Assembly (NCBI GenBank): GCA_963971225.1
Contig: OZ020269.1
Coordinates: 36,105,264 to 36,169,263, forward strand
Direction: 5' to 3'
Length of the DNA: 64,000 nt
Origin: Melieria omissa
Lineage: Eukaryota > Arthropoda > Insecta > Diptera > Ulidiidae
Part shown: positions 1-10,807 of the stretch, in pieces
Position numbering within the stretch: position 1 is the stretch's first letter
Layout: every line of letters starts with the position of its first letter
Position numbers and translations under genes: made by a program
The notes under the pieces: generated by a model
What the model was told of the DNA's origin: nothing
Databases searched by the model: none
Seen by the model: only the letters and a program-made list of their open reading frames with translations

Positions 1-35
1 ATTGCAGATTGAGCGCAACGAACTATTTGCATTAA

Positions 36-278
36 CCCTTATTCTCATACCCAAACTTACTAACGTCGTTTGGCACCCGGGGTACCCATTTCATGAAATT
101 TTTAAGTTTTCAATATTTTGTTAATTAAAGTGTTTATAAAATGTTGATATGTTTTTTTCGCTTTTCACCTAAATAACGAGGATCCGGAAGGTAAAAAAAA
201 AATTTTCATTATTTGTCAGTTTTTTTCACGAAAATACATCGCAGTGGGCACCCGGGTACCCGGGTATGAGAATAAGGG
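36..278. mobile_element. piggyBac-type MITE (243 bp)
   Basis: A perfect 17-bp terminal inverted repeat (CCCTTATTCTCATACCC at 36-52, its reverse complement at 262-278) is flanked on both sides by TTAA (32-35 and 279-282). TTAA duplications next to CCCT-type ends are the hallmark of the piggyBac superfamily. A GGGTACCC-type palindrome lies just inside each end. There is no ORF, so it would depend on a transposase supplied elsewhere. Confidence 0.85.
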
Positions 279-282
279 TTAA

Positions 283-1114
283 ATGTCTGATTTAACTTAA
301 TTTTCCCTACCACTTCAAACCTCAAATGAAACTTTTACATCAGCTGTTTCGTTCTTTAACCCTCCTGTTTCCACCCTTTTTACTGTGTAGTGTGAGTGGG
401 CCAAGTCCCAGTGGTGTAACCAAGAGTTAAAACTTGCAAATGCTTACAAATTGCTGTTTGTTTACTTTTTTGGATAGTTTGATTTTAGAGAGCGTACGCT
501 GGCTTACTCTCCTGATATTTTTTACTGGATAATTGTTACTGGAAATCTGGCCAAACAGACCTATAGATTCATCTTTCAAACCAAGCATTCAATAGATTTT
601 CAAAACTAAAATTTCAAAACGTTTATTAGTCACTGTATCCCGCTCACAATAACATTCCGCATTGAAAAATATCTTACAAAAATGTACGACCCACCGTGTT
701 TATTCAATGCAAAGCACAATGTCATACAATTCGTATTGGTATGCTTGCCGGAAAAGCGACAAGTGCGACTGCTTTAAGCGTAAAAAAAAGTGAGTCTGTG
801 AGTAGCACGGAATGCGAGGTCGCAGATAACATTCAGAGATTATATAACTTTGTTTAGGCACCTCGGAGCCTCTCATTTGGGAGGTTTGTTAAAAAATTTA
901 AGTGGAATGGGATAAATGGCATCGCACTGGGGTCGAAGTTTTAAGTGGAATCCGACAAACCGTTCCACAGCTGCTCAGAAATCGCTCTTTCAAGGTTAGA
1001 ATGTGGATTGCATTTATATTTTCTTAAATCTGCATGTTAAGGGCTTAAACGATTTATAGTTCAAGTGCAGTAAATGCTTCAGCAATATCAGTTGATACCT
1101 CTAAATGTGAGACG
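283..1114. other. Unassigned AT-rich DNA downstream of the isochorismatase gene
   Basis: This stretch lies beyond the stop codon of the minus-strand gene and should include its 3' UTR. No convincing coding frame, repeat boundary or RNA gene was seen, and no clear AATAAA signal for the minus strand was found close to the stop. Confidence 0.4.
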
Positions 1115-2449
1115 TTATAACTTGGAGCTACTCTCAGCACCAGAGCTTTTCGATAGCTGCATGTCAACCGAGGGGGAAGCGACAAACTTGCGCACTATGT
1201 CGAACTTGGGATGGTTCTTGTCGCGCAACAGGTTGAATATTACACTTTCGCTGGTTGTCACCACACAGCCAGCTTGGCGCAAGCGTTCAATGGCCAAGTC
1301 GCGGTCTTGCGTCAGGCGAGAGCAACAGCAGTCGGCCACAAGAAAGACGTTTACGTTCTTCATCATCAACTCGATGGCGGTTTGTTCGATGCATACGTGT
1401 GACTGCGAAAGTAAACAATTTGATAATCAACAGTTGATTTTATCTTGAAGCGGTCTAACAGCCTGCAGCATACTTCCAGTCCGAAGAGCACCACATCATT
1501 CGGCATACCGCCGAACAATTCCTGCACCTTTTCTTCCAGCTCTGGTACCAACATGCTGAAGCGGGTCTTGCTAACAACAGCTTTCGCATGGCCAACGTCA
1601 ATGTTCGGCACAGTCTTACCAAGCTTCTCGGGATAGTGCTCCGTAACGATCAGCGGCACATCGAGTTCTTTGCCCGCTTTTGTCTGCGATTGAAATCAAT
1701 TAATAAATATTAGCAAATTGAAGGTTTGTCCTTAAATGCAGCTGATATAATCTAACACATTCCTAATGCAGGGCTTTTGCTGACCTTTTCTCTGCTTAAC
1801 AAATTTGTTAAGTCTAGTCTTACTACATACATATTTGGTTCACGCCTTATTATTGTTATGGAAGAAAAGAAAGCAACAAAATAGCTTGAAAAACTAAGTT
1901 GCCTGAAATCGGGCCTTTTGCAAATCAAAGGAAAATAAATGTACACGCAGAATTTTTAAAAAGGTGTTCACAAAAAAATAAAAACTGGTAATACGCAGAG
2001 TTTTTAAAAAGGTGTTCACCATGGCAAATATGTAGTTAATATTTGTTTGCGTGTTGTATGTATGTTTTATTATTAGGGATCGGAATTATATGCAAGTGCA
2101 TATTTATTTTGGAGCTTCCGATTTGAACGGGACCAAAAGAGAAACTATTTTTATTGAAAAATATTAGGAATGAGTTAACATATGCACTGCATATTTGCAT
2201 ATTTTGCATATTTTTGAATTTGTTGAATAGGTTTTGCATATAAATCCGATACCTATTTATTATAATTTAATGCAGCAAACGGCGACTTGCGTGATATGAC
2301 CAGAGTATAATACAAAGGTCGCTTACCAGTTTGGCCGCATTTGTGACCATGTTGTCGAAGAGTGGCATTCCCGGTCGAAACTTCTCCTGAATGTCACAAA
2401 GCAGGAAGAGTGTTTTCTTCGGATTCAGGAAACGCAATCGCTGAGCCAT
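1115..2449 (-). CDS. Isochorismatase-domain protein (ISOC1/ISOC2-like), three exons
   Basis: This is the only well-supported host gene here. Read on the minus strand, exon 1 is 2449-2327 (41 codons, ATG at 2449, donor GTAAGC), exon 2 is 1683-1474 (70 codons, acceptor TCGCAG, donor GTATGC) and exon 3 is 1402-1115 (95 codons plus stop, acceptor TCGCAG). All junctions are phase 0 and give 206 residues, the usual size for animal isochorismatase-like hydrolases. The family triad is readable: Asp19 in LLCDIQEKFRP, Lys80 in VVSKTRFSM and Cys115 in GLESHVCIEQT. Other family landmarks are VTEHYPEKLG and VADCCCSR. In this family bacterial members hydrolyse isochorismate; the animal paralogues are small cytosolic or mitochondrial proteins of poorly known substrate. 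Intron 1 (643 bp) contains a hAT MITE and intron 2 is 71 bp. A 918-bp hAT element lies 62 bp upstream of the ATG, so expression may be altered even though the coding sequence is intact. Confidence 0.9.
2074..2255. mobile_element. hAT MITE, copy 1, inside intron 1
   Basis: The ends read TAGGGATCGGA and TCCGATACCTA and are inverted repeats. The flanks are a perfect 8-bp duplication TTTATTAT (2066-2073 and 2256-2263), as expected for hAT elements. Related copies lie at 3746-3931 and 61698-61899. The body shares the tract GGAGCTTCCGATTTGAACGG with the second copy. It is non-coding. Confidence 0.88.
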
Positions 2450-2511
2450 TTATTAGGATTGTGGAAATATACACCGCCTTTCGGTTGACAACTTTTCGCT
2501 GGAAGTATGCC

Positions 2512-3429
2512 TAGGGATGGCAAGATTAATCGAATGAATAGCGTTAATCGATTATTTCTTTTCAAAAAGCGATTTAATCGAATCGAATTCCACCTTGCGA
2601 TTAATCGAATCATTAATCGATTAGTTGCCGATTAATCGCGAAATTGCCTTCGAATCGTTTGAGCATTGCTGCCACACTCAAATCGGTTGAAAATCTTAAA
2701 ATGCCTGCAAACTTGCCCATGTAACCCTCACGGCATTTGTTTATTTCACACCACTGATTACAAAATTAAACCACATCACTAGCTTGCAAAAATTTGGCGC
2801 GTATACTAAGGGAAAGAAGCGTTTGTGCACTTTAGGTACGTTTTTATTGGTTTTTCGCTAAATTTACTGCATTTTTTCCATCTCGACACTCGCTTCTCCA
2901 CTATATTGTGAATACGGCATCACATCCTTGACAACCTGATTGCTTTCTCTTTTCGTGTGATCTCAGTTAGCAAAGTGCTTTATTGTGCGAATTATTTACA
3001 AAAAAATGTCTAAGTTTATACGACTTCTAGTTCCTTCAAAAATCGGAGTTGAATATGACTAAGTCGATTCGACGAAGATTACCAACAACGTATGTAAAAT
3101 ATGATTACTCTTGTAGGGTTAAAAAGCTATTCCTAGATACTTTTTGCATAGGCATTCGCCGTGCTTTCCATGCGACATCCTGCCTATTAGCTTTCAAAAT
3201 TAGTTTTTCTGCAAACAAACTTAAGCCAAAATTGTAATTTTATGTATCAAAAAAATTAAAAAAAAATTCAAAAAAACCCTTTATTTGATCATAAAAAAGA
3301 AAAACAAAAAATAATCGAAAATGGCGATTAATCGATTAAATTCTTGTAATAAATTGCAATTATTTTATTAGCCATGCAATTAATCATTTGATACATTAAT
3401 CGATTAGTAAATTTTTTTTGCCATCCCTA
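2512..3429. mobile_element. Non-autonomous hAT element (918 bp) upstream of the isochorismatase gene
   Basis: Terminal repeats TAGGGATGGCAA and TTGCCATCCCTA are bounded by an exact 8-bp duplication AGTATGCC (2504-2511 and 3430-3437). Both subterminal regions carry many copies of ATTAATCGATTA/CGATTAATCG-type motifs, plausible transposase-binding repeats. No frame longer than about 60 codons is present, so it is a deletion derivative or MITE-like relative. It is inserted 62 bp 5' of the isochorismatase ATG, within the likely 5' UTR or promoter. Confidence 0.9.
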
Positions 3430-3437
3430 AGTATGCC

Positions 3438-3745
3438 CTGCGGAATAAAATGTTAATTGATCTTAGCTACGAGGCACCAGGGTTGCATTTACCCGGCAGC
3501 AGACAATTGTTTAATTTAACCAGAAATGGCTTAGCTGGAACTTATGTTCAAATTTAACGCGTCTACCGGTGATGACTTCATGTACAAGTGTGTTCTCTGC
3601 CGCTGCAACTACTGTGTTCTCACCTATCTTACAAACTTGCAGACTTTTCAGGAATATTGACGTAACTTTGGGCACTGCGAAGCCTGTTTGTTGACAATAA
3701 TTGGACTCTTCTTGATAGTAAGTAAGATTAGTAAACAATCAGCAG
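3438..3745 (-). other. Unassigned DNA with a 75-codon open frame of unknown meaning
   Basis: This is the original upstream flank of the isochorismatase gene, separated from it by the hAT insertion. A minus-strand frame at 3511-3738 could encode 75 residues (starts MFTNLTYYQEESNYC). I do not recognise it; it may be an upstream exon, part of a neighbouring gene or chance. No splice or promoter evidence is decisive. Confidence 0.25.
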
Positions 3746-3931
3746 TAGGGACCGGAATTATATGCAAGTGCATATTTTTTTGGAGCTTCCGATTTGAACG
3801 GGACCAAGACAGAAACTTGTTTTATTGAAAAATATAAGGAATGAGCTAACATATGCATATTTGTATATGTTCGCATATTTTGTATATTTTTGCATTTTTT
3901 GCAAAGTTTTTGCATATAAATCCGATACCTA
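3746..3931. mobile_element. hAT MITE, copy 2
   Basis: Same family as 2074-2255: it begins TAGGGACCGGAATTATATGC and ends TTTGCATATAAATCCGATACC followed by TA, with the same internal GGAGCTTCCGATTTGAACGG tract. The flanking octamers (ATCAGCAG and GTGATCAT) do not match, so the target duplication is lost or rearranged in this copy. Confidence 0.78.
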
Positions 3932-4128
3932 GTGATCATGGCTGTCACTCGCCTAAAATTTTTTCTACCAAAATCTTTTATAAAAACTTACCAATTTTTT
4001 CATTGACAAAAAAAAACAAATATAAAAAACAATGCATTTCATAACAAAGGTACAAAAAATAGTGCACTTTACAAGTAAAATCATCACATGTACACCTACG
4101 GTCAAAATTATAGCAGTACATGCATGTA

Positions 4129-5031
4129 AAGGGTTTTTCAAAAGGAGCGCTACAAAAGTAGACCGATAGGGACAGCAAACGACGCCATATTTTTTTCCGC
4201 TCTTTTGACATTTCTCTTCAGTAAGGTTTGCCATTTCATCATGGAAAGATATACGGTCCAACAACGAGTCGAAATTATTAAAATTTACTACCGAAATTCG
4301 GAGTCAGTGGCCTCAACTTTAAGAGCGCTACGTCCAATTTATGGTCGTCATAATTGTCCTGCCAGATCAACAATTGAGCGTCTAGTGGAAAAATTTCAAT
4401 CCACAGGCACAGTACAAAATGTTCCCGTGCCAGTGAGACAAAGAAGTGCCCGTAGTGTCGAGAATATTGCTGCCGCTGAGGCTTCAGTTCAAGAAAGCCC
4501 AAATGTGTCTCTCGTCTCTCCCGTTCAATGATAACCGAATATTTTTGGCCCGAATTGGATGATATGGACTTGGACAATATGTGGTTTCAACAGGACGGCG
4601 CCACAAGCCACACAGCGCATCGCACAATCGATTTATTGAAAACCAAGTTTGGTGAACGTGTTATCTCACGACATGGTCCAGTCAATTGGCCGCCTCGGTC
4701 GTGCGATTTGACGCCGTTGGACTATTTCCTGTGGGGCTACGTCAAGTCTAAGGTCTATGCCAACAAGCCAGCGACGATTGATGAACTTCGTACGAATATC
4801 GAACGTGAAATTGCGGCAGTATCGGCCGATTTATGCTTAAAAACCGTCGAAAATTGGGTTCAGCGTCTGGACTTCTGCAAGCGTGCCCGTGGTGGCCATG
4901 CAAGAGAAATCGAGTTCCATACATAATGGCATCGAATGTACTTTCACAGGAATAAAGAATTTCATTGATATCCAAAACTGTTTTTGTTTTATTTAAAAAA
5001 ACTTTTGTAGCGCTCTTATTGAAAAACCCTT
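4129..5031 (+). mobile_element. Internally deleted DD41D (rosa-type) mariner
   Basis: The element is bounded by TA dinucleotides (4127-4128, 5032-5033) and imperfect inverted repeats starting AAGGGTTTTTCAA and continuing into GAGCGCTACAAAAG at both ends. It is 903 bp against roughly 1.2-1.4 kb for a complete mariner, because the centre of the transposase gene is missing. Confidence 0.88.
4241..4926 (+). pseudogene. DD41D mariner transposase, central part deleted
   Basis: The first segment (from ATG 4241, MERYTVQQRVEIIKIYYRNS) is the N-terminal helix-turn-helix region and runs to about 4531. The second segment (from about 4528, another frame) carries the second and third catalytic aspartates, in MWFQQDGATSHTA and CDLTPLDYFLWGY. 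Counting between them gives 41 residues, the DD41D spacing of the rosa lineage first described from Ceratitis. The first catalytic Asp region is missing and the frame shifts at the junction, so no active enzyme can be made. It ends HAREIEFHT. Confidence 0.88.
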
Positions 5032-5036
5032 TATAA

Positions 5037-5177
5037 TATAAACCGCTAGATTAAAGAAACACGAAACTTGAAGGGATTACCGCAACATTTTATTTTTACA
5101 ACATCAACAATTATAAACATAAAATGTTGCGGCAATCTTTTCAAAAATTTGGTTTTTCTTTAATCTAGCGGTTTATA
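5037..5177. mobile_element. Foldback MITE with TA ends (141 bp)
   Basis: TATAAACCGCTAGATTAAAG at the left is matched by its reverse complement at the right, and a second pair of arms (CCGCAACATTTTA and TAAAATGTTGCGG) lies inside, so most of the element folds into a hairpin. TA borders suggest Tc1/mariner-type mobilisation. It abuts the right end of the mariner. Confidence 0.8.
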
Positions 5178-5318
5178 CATGCATGCACTACTATTATTTT
5201 CACCGTTACATTTCAAACATAAAAAACAATATACAAAACAATACATTTCTAACATAGATACATACAAAACAAAAAATTGTTCACTTTAAAAGCATAGTGA
5301 AATAAAGTGAACCAGATA

Positions 5319-5802
5319 CAGTAGCGACTCGGTAAAAGCAACCGATTAATGACAGGGGCAGTTGCAACTACCGAGTTTGTTGCAATTATCGAGTCTAAAT
5401 TTTTGTATGAAAATTTGCAAATTTCACAAAGTTTTATAAGGGTTTCATTAGAATTCATTATTATTTTATTCATATTTTATTGTATTACAAAAAAAAGAAC
5501 TTAAACTAATCACATTCATTGTGTTTAAGAAAAATCAAACAGAAACAAGAACTCCAAACATTTCTTAAAAAGGCTTTAATTAACAAAACAGTTTGATAAC
5601 AATTTAGTTTACTGATTTAAAGAAACTAGAGAGAGAAACGGGACATCAACTGACACTCTACTCCACAAAAAGAAAATAAGACGAAGAAAAAGTTGCGATT
5701 ATTGAGGTTTTTTCGGCAGCAGTTGCTTTTACTGAGTCTATAATGTATAAAATTCGGTGGTTGCGATAATCGAGGAGTTGCGCAAATCGAGGGTCGGTAC
5801 TG
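5319..5802. mobile_element. pogo/Tigger-like MITE (484 bp)
   Basis: The left end CAGTAGCGACTCGGTAAAAG and the right end (reverse complement CAGTACCGACCCTCGATTTG) are imperfect inverted repeats flanked by TA (5317-5318, 5803-5804). CAGT starts with TA duplications suit the pogo branch of Tc1/mariner. No transposase remains. Confidence 0.65.
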
Positions 5803-6328
5803 TACTGACAACTCTTTTGATTCGGCAGGCTTATTTTATGTCACTATGATCAAATTTGTCAAATACTTAACGCTTTAAAAATCACTGAAATGCCGAAGGA
5901 ATCGTGCACGCTATGTAGAACTGCTCACGGGAGCACGATCCCATGTATTCAGTACCTTAAATGCAAAAAAGAAAGTGGGAAAGTATTTGTAATACTGAGT
6001 TCGGCACACATGCGTTCGAGAACAGCAAAATCAAACGGGTTAATTCAAAACGAATTGACGTGAAAAAAATTTTCAAAGCAATTGCGGTGTTGCCGCATCG
6101 GTTGAAATAAAAATACTTGACTGAAAACGACTGACCTGAGCACTTTTCCCGTTTTTTCACTCAAATACAGCACCGTCTGGCAACAATCACTTTTGTATGT
6201 TTTCAGTTTCTCCCTCTTTCGTCGGAAAATGACAGCTGAATTTGACAGTAGCGATAAACAATCCTACCAACAAAATACATGTGGTTTTTGGTGTTGCGGG
6301 GATGCTATTACCTTGTTCTTGTGCCATG
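5803..6328. other. Unassigned DNA between two transposons
   Basis: AT-rich DNA with a weak minus-strand frame (5957-6160) that resembles nothing I know. No repeat boundary or RNA gene was seen. Confidence 0.35.
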
Positions 6329-6336
6329 AGTAGAAG

Positions 6337-8098
6337 CATGATACAAAAATAGAAGGTAGAGCCGTTGCTTCTTCTCAGCCGCCATGTTGCACATCTGACA
6401 CTAAACCTGTTTTTGACGTTCTTCTTTGAAAATGTGCTACCGTACTGTTGTTAGAAAATCCCTTGAACATTTTCTTACGTCAACAAAATTGAAATGTATT
6501 TTGTTTAGGTTTTTGAGTTTAGATTCTCAAAATGGGAATATGTATTAGTTCCGTATGTATATTTTCCGCAATGAACTCATCATACTTATAGTTTTGGTGT
6601 TTCATGTTTTAGGCTTGAATCAACCGTTGACGAATGAATAAAAATTTTTCAATTACGATCAATCTTACTGAAATACAAAACATAGTTCAATTCGATATTT
6701 CAAAGTACTGGAAAAAAAGTGTTTGTAATTTGTCGCCGTGCCAATTAATCGGTGAGTCGCCAATTTGTTGGCACTGACAATAGTTGCCTATTTCTCACAT
6801 GTTGCTTGGTGGGTTGTTCGTGGTTTTAGAGCAACGTGTTGCGAAACGTTTCTTTTTAGGCCGAACATGTTTTAGGATACGGTTTTTAAACAGCAATTTG
6901 AAAACACAAAAGAAAATGAATATTAATAAGAAATTAAAAAAAGAAATAATAACATAATAATTTACCTTTGTATTATTTATTGCATTGTTGATTGTCTAAC
7001 AGTTCATAATATTACTAAACAAAATGTACTAGTCACATTGAAATGTCTATTTCGTGTTTATTTTAAAAAAGATCTAAAAATCCTTAGAACCTTAAATAGC
7101 CCTAATTTAGTATTACAACGAAGTGGCATCACGACCCAAGCTATTGCCAAATACGAGAAACGTCAATAAACACGTTTAGTGTCAAAACAAATTACAGCGG
7201 TTCTACCTTCTATATTTGTATCATGGTAGAGCCGTTGCTTCTTCTCAGCCGCCATGTTGCACATCTGACACTAAACCTGTTTTTGACTTTCTTCTTTGAA
7301 AATGTGCTACCGTACTGTTGTTAGAAAATCCCTTGAACATTTTCTTACGTCAACAAAATTGAAATGTATTTTGTTTAGGTTTTTGAGTTTAGATTCTCAA
7401 AATGTGAATATGTATTAGATCCGTATGTATATTTTCCGCAATGAACTCATCATACTTATAGTTTTGGTGTTTGATGTTTTAGGCTTGAATCAACCGTTGA
7501 CGAATGAATAAAAATTTTTCAATTACGATCAATCTCACTGAAATACAAAACATAGTTCAATTCGATATTTCAAAGTACTGGAAAAAAAAGTGTTTTTGTA
7601 ATTTGTCGCCGTGCCAATTAATCGGTGAGTCGCCAATTTGTTGGCACTGACAATAGTTGCCTATTTCTCACATGTTGCTTGGTGGGTTGTTCCTGGTTTT
7701 AGAGCAACGTGTTGCGAAACGTTTCTTTTTAGGCCGAACATGTTTTAGGATACGGTTTTTAAACAGCAATTTGAAAACACAAAAGAAAATTAATATTAAT
7801 AAGAAATTAAAAAAAGAAATAATAACATAATAATTTACCTTTGTATTATTTATTGCGTTGTAGATTGTCTAACAGTTCATAATATTACTAAACAAAATGT
7901 ACTAGTCACATTGAAATGTCTATTTCGTGTTTATTTTAAAAAAGATCTTAAAATCCTTAGAACCTTAAATAGCCCTAATTTAGTATTACAACGAAGTGGC
8001 ATCACCACCCAAGCTATTGACAAATACGAGAAACGTCAATAAACACGTTTAGTGTCAAAACAAATTACAGCGGTTCTACCTTCTATATTTGTATCATG
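6337..8098. mobile_element. Tandem dimer of a P-superfamily non-autonomous element
   Basis: Unit A (6337-7225, 889 bp) and unit B (7226-8098, 873 bp) are nearly identical head-to-tail copies. The outer ends are inverted repeats: CATGATACAAAAATAGAAGG continuing GTAGAGCCG on the left, and its counterpart ending TTTGTATCATG on the right. The flanks are an exact 8-bp duplication AGTAGAAG (6329-6336 and 8099-8106). The Drosophila P element also has a 31-bp terminal repeat starting CATGAT with a central AAGGT and makes 8-bp duplications; by eye about two thirds of positions agree. Unit B lacks the first ~19 bp of its left repeat, so the junction reads TATCATGGTAGAGCCG. No transposase frame is present. 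Confidence 0.8.
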
Positions 8099-8181
8099 AG
8101 TAGAAGCAAAAAGTATGAAACATATTCTATATTCTTTGGTAGAAGTGTGCCAACAATGCTGCCATTAAACCGGGCTGATGG

Positions 8182-8382
8182 CACTGTTGCCAGTGCTGCG
8201 TATTTAATGTATATAACAAGATGTGATATAAATTTTTAAATAAAAAAATAAATGTTCTTGTCTATTACTTCAAATGAATTTTTGATTGCAAAAGTTACCA
8301 AAATGAAAATAAAGTTACCAAGTTACCAAATAGTTTAAAAGTTACCAATTTTGGTAGAAAGTTACCAATTGTGGCAACCGTG
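8182..8382. mobile_element. Possible hAT-like MITE rich in GTTACCAA
   Basis: CACTGTTGCCA on the left and TGGCAACCGTG on the right form short inverted ends. Between them the motif GTTACCAA(A/T) recurs five times. The layout resembles the verified hAT MITE at 38263-38626, which has TAGCGTTGCC ends and AATAACCAAA repeats. No matching 8-bp duplication was found, so this is tentative. Confidence 0.35.
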
Positions 8383-9770
8383 CTAGTGATAAGCTTCGAG
8401 CAGCTGACAGCTACTTGTTACTTTCCTGGTTCGTTCACAATGATGGCAAAACTTAAAAGCTTTTTGTTAGTAAGGAAACCAAGTTTTAAATTGTACAGTA
8501 CGCATCAATTGCAGACAAAATCAGAAACTGTCATGTTAAACATATGCAAATAAATTGATCTTGATATTTCTTTTTAAGAGCAAACTTCAGGCATTTATCC
8601 TCAAATTATTAAAAAAAACATTTTCAAGACCTTTCAGTTTTTTATTATTCGTTCATGAAATAAGTTTAAGGACATTATCAATTATGTGGATAGACTTTAG
8701 TTTGTTCTTTCTATAAATAAATACACTGCATTTAAGTTGTCCTCGGTTGAGTAGCTTGGTTTTGAAGTAAAATACGTTTAACTTTCAGCTGTTCCTTCTT
8801 CAATTTGCCGTAAAATTAACAGTTTGATTTGATGTTAAACGATTACATGCAGCGTAATCCTTTATTTATAATTTAAATCTTTAATTTACTCGCAGCATTC
8901 ACCTGTTCTAAGGTTCCAATGGCACAATAGAAGGCAACCGTCTCTCACGTCACGCGCTGACTTTGAACTCATTTCAAATATGAACTTCATGCTGGAAGTC
9001 CATTTCCATTTCAAGCCTTGCGCAACTTCGTCGTACATATTTGTAGTAATGTCAGTGAGCACCGCAATTCCGATCGAAATTGCTCAAATACGCATTGAGG
9101 ATGCCGAACACGTAGTCCCGCCGCAAAGAACGAACGCATTTCAGTCAAACATTGCAGCAGTTCACCGGCAAATGAAAAGCTTTTTATTAATTCTTAAAGA
9201 CCGCCTGTGGGAGGAAATTGCTTTGTTTTTGGTTGCGAGAGCAATAAGAAACAAAAAATATAAAAATAAAGGTGCGCTTTTCCCTTGATCCATCTCGCAT
9301 GGGGCCAATCGCACAAAAATTGGGGCAACCGCTGAGCGAGGGAAAATGCTATTCAATTTCAAATTCTCACACTCCCTGGGCACAGTGCAGTCCCACCTGC
9401 ACTGTAAATGAAATTGTTTGTTCTTCGCCGCAGAAGAACGAACAGGTGGGCGGGCAGTTCGTTACCGGGCTTTCGTTGTCAGCAGCTGCTGGCACTGCGA
9501 TTCCAGCTCAAGTCAATCCTGCATATCGTGAATACGTAAACCAAACGCAAATCGCTTCAACGCGCCGTGCTTGATATGTGACAGACAGCGAGTCGGCGCG
9601 GCTAAATGCGATGACAGCACAAGTGGCAGCAACAACTGCGACCGGCCGACATTTGCGTCGTCAGAGCTTTTGAATATTCATTTGCGGCGCAGTTGACAGT
9701 TTAGCATTCGTTGAGCGTCCAACGCATTATTGGCAGTTTTACGCTGCTGCGAAGTAAAGTGGGGTAAGTT
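8383..9770. other. Complex unique-looking DNA, no identified gene
   Basis: From about 8900 to 9760 the sequence is less AT-rich and looks single copy. Overlapping plus-strand frames (8980-9288, 102 codons; 9272-9574, 100 codons) and a minus-strand frame (9162-9383) do not match any family I know. A GTAAGT splice-donor-like hexamer lies at about 9764. This could be regulatory DNA or a 5' non-coding exon, but that is inference. Confidence 0.3.
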
Positions 9771-9907
9771 CAGGGGGCGTGGCCAGAACTTGGGCATGTG
9801 AGCTGTGTTAAAAAAATTGTGTAGCCAATTTCACGTTACGTGCTTTCTAAAGTAAACCGCACTTTTCAAATAGGGCACTTTGCGGTGGCACTATCTACAT
9901 ATGTATA

Positions 9908-10398
9908 GGGTGTTCCAACAAAAACTTGAATTTTAAATTGGCTGAAAAAGAAACGGGTTTTTATTAGAAAAGTACATCCAAATACAATTTCATTCATGTA
10001 ACTGCCTTTGTTGTCTTTACAGTACGACATTCTTTCAACCCAATTTTTCACTACATTTCTCACTGATGGTTTGTCGAATATTGGCTTTTAAGCCGTTAAT
10101 CGACGCTGGCGGGACCACATAACATCTATCCTTCACGGTTCACACAAAAAAATGTCTAGTGGAATCAAATCGCACCTGCGCGGTGGCCAGTGCATATTTG
10201 CAAAACGGCTGATTATACGATTTCTGACTGTATTAGCGACTGAACTTTGGAATTAAAATTTCAACACTTCCCAGCGTTCTTTTTAGCGAAAAGCGATCAA
10301 TATTCGTTAACCCCAAACAATAAACTAAACGGCCAAAGTATGGCAGGCGTAATTGCTCCCAAAGTCGGTTTAAAATGCAACCAACAGATGGGACACCC
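9908..10398 (-). mobile_element. Deleted DD41D mariner with decayed transposase C-terminus
   Basis: Imperfect inverted ends GGGTGTTCCAACAAAAACT and (reverse complement) GGGTGTCCCATCTGTTGG are bordered by TA. On the minus strand the decayed reading gives HWPPRRCDLIPLD and, further on, ENVVKNWVERM-like and NKGSYMNEIVFG stretches, the third-aspartate region and C-terminus of a DD41D mariner. Frameshifts are present and most of the gene is absent. The same family's 3' end recurs at 55975-56130. Confidence 0.75.
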
Positions 10399-10637
10399 TA
10401 TCATATATGTGGCTTAGTGCATTGGAAATTTCCAGTCAACATTTTTTGATTTTTGGTTCACTCGAAGCGAAGTTATTGCGCCTGAAGTGAAAGTATATTT
10501 GTGTCATCGGTACAAAATTGAGCATCGAACAAAGGGCCACTATTACGTTTTATTTTAAACTTTTATGGTGATGATTGTTTATCCTGTCGCAGAGTTCGTG
10601 AGATGTATTTCAAAACGGTCGTGAGGGCATAAATGAT

Positions 10638-10807
10638 TTTTTTAATTAATTGATTGGCACGACAGCCCGCTTACGCGAGACTAAGGCCTAGCTTCCCGCA
10701 ACCGGGTTTTGTACGCGGGTGGAAGGGACCTACAGTTTTATGCCGGTTCCGAACGGCAGGTTGGGAGCTTTTTCATAGGCAATTTTTACTCTCAGAGGTT
10801 TGTCATG
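10638..10807 (-). mobile_element. 5'-truncated SINE insertion
   Basis: The SINE body (GGCACGACAGCCCGCTTACG and CTACAGTTTTATGCCGGTTC) is flanked by an exact 13-bp duplication GGGCATAAATGAT (10625-10637 and 10808-10820). The tRNA-like head is missing, so it is 5'-truncated, inserted in minus orientation with its tail at the left. It interrupts the host element, whose uninterrupted counterpart is near 33220. Confidence 0.88.

Noticed and set aside
3738..3939. An 8-bp duplication for the second hAT MITE copy
   Set aside because: The flanking octamers ATCAGCAG and GTGATCAT do not match, unlike copies 1 and 3.
8980..9574. Two ~100-codon plus-strand frames as a possible gene
   Set aside because: They overlap in different frames with an opposing frame, have no recognisable domain, and no splice pattern joins them.
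9690..9770. Initiator-like ACAGTTTAG with a GTAAGT donor downstream, as if a first exon
   Set aside because: Neither TATA box nor a matching acceptor or coding exon could be found, and transposon sequence begins at 9771.
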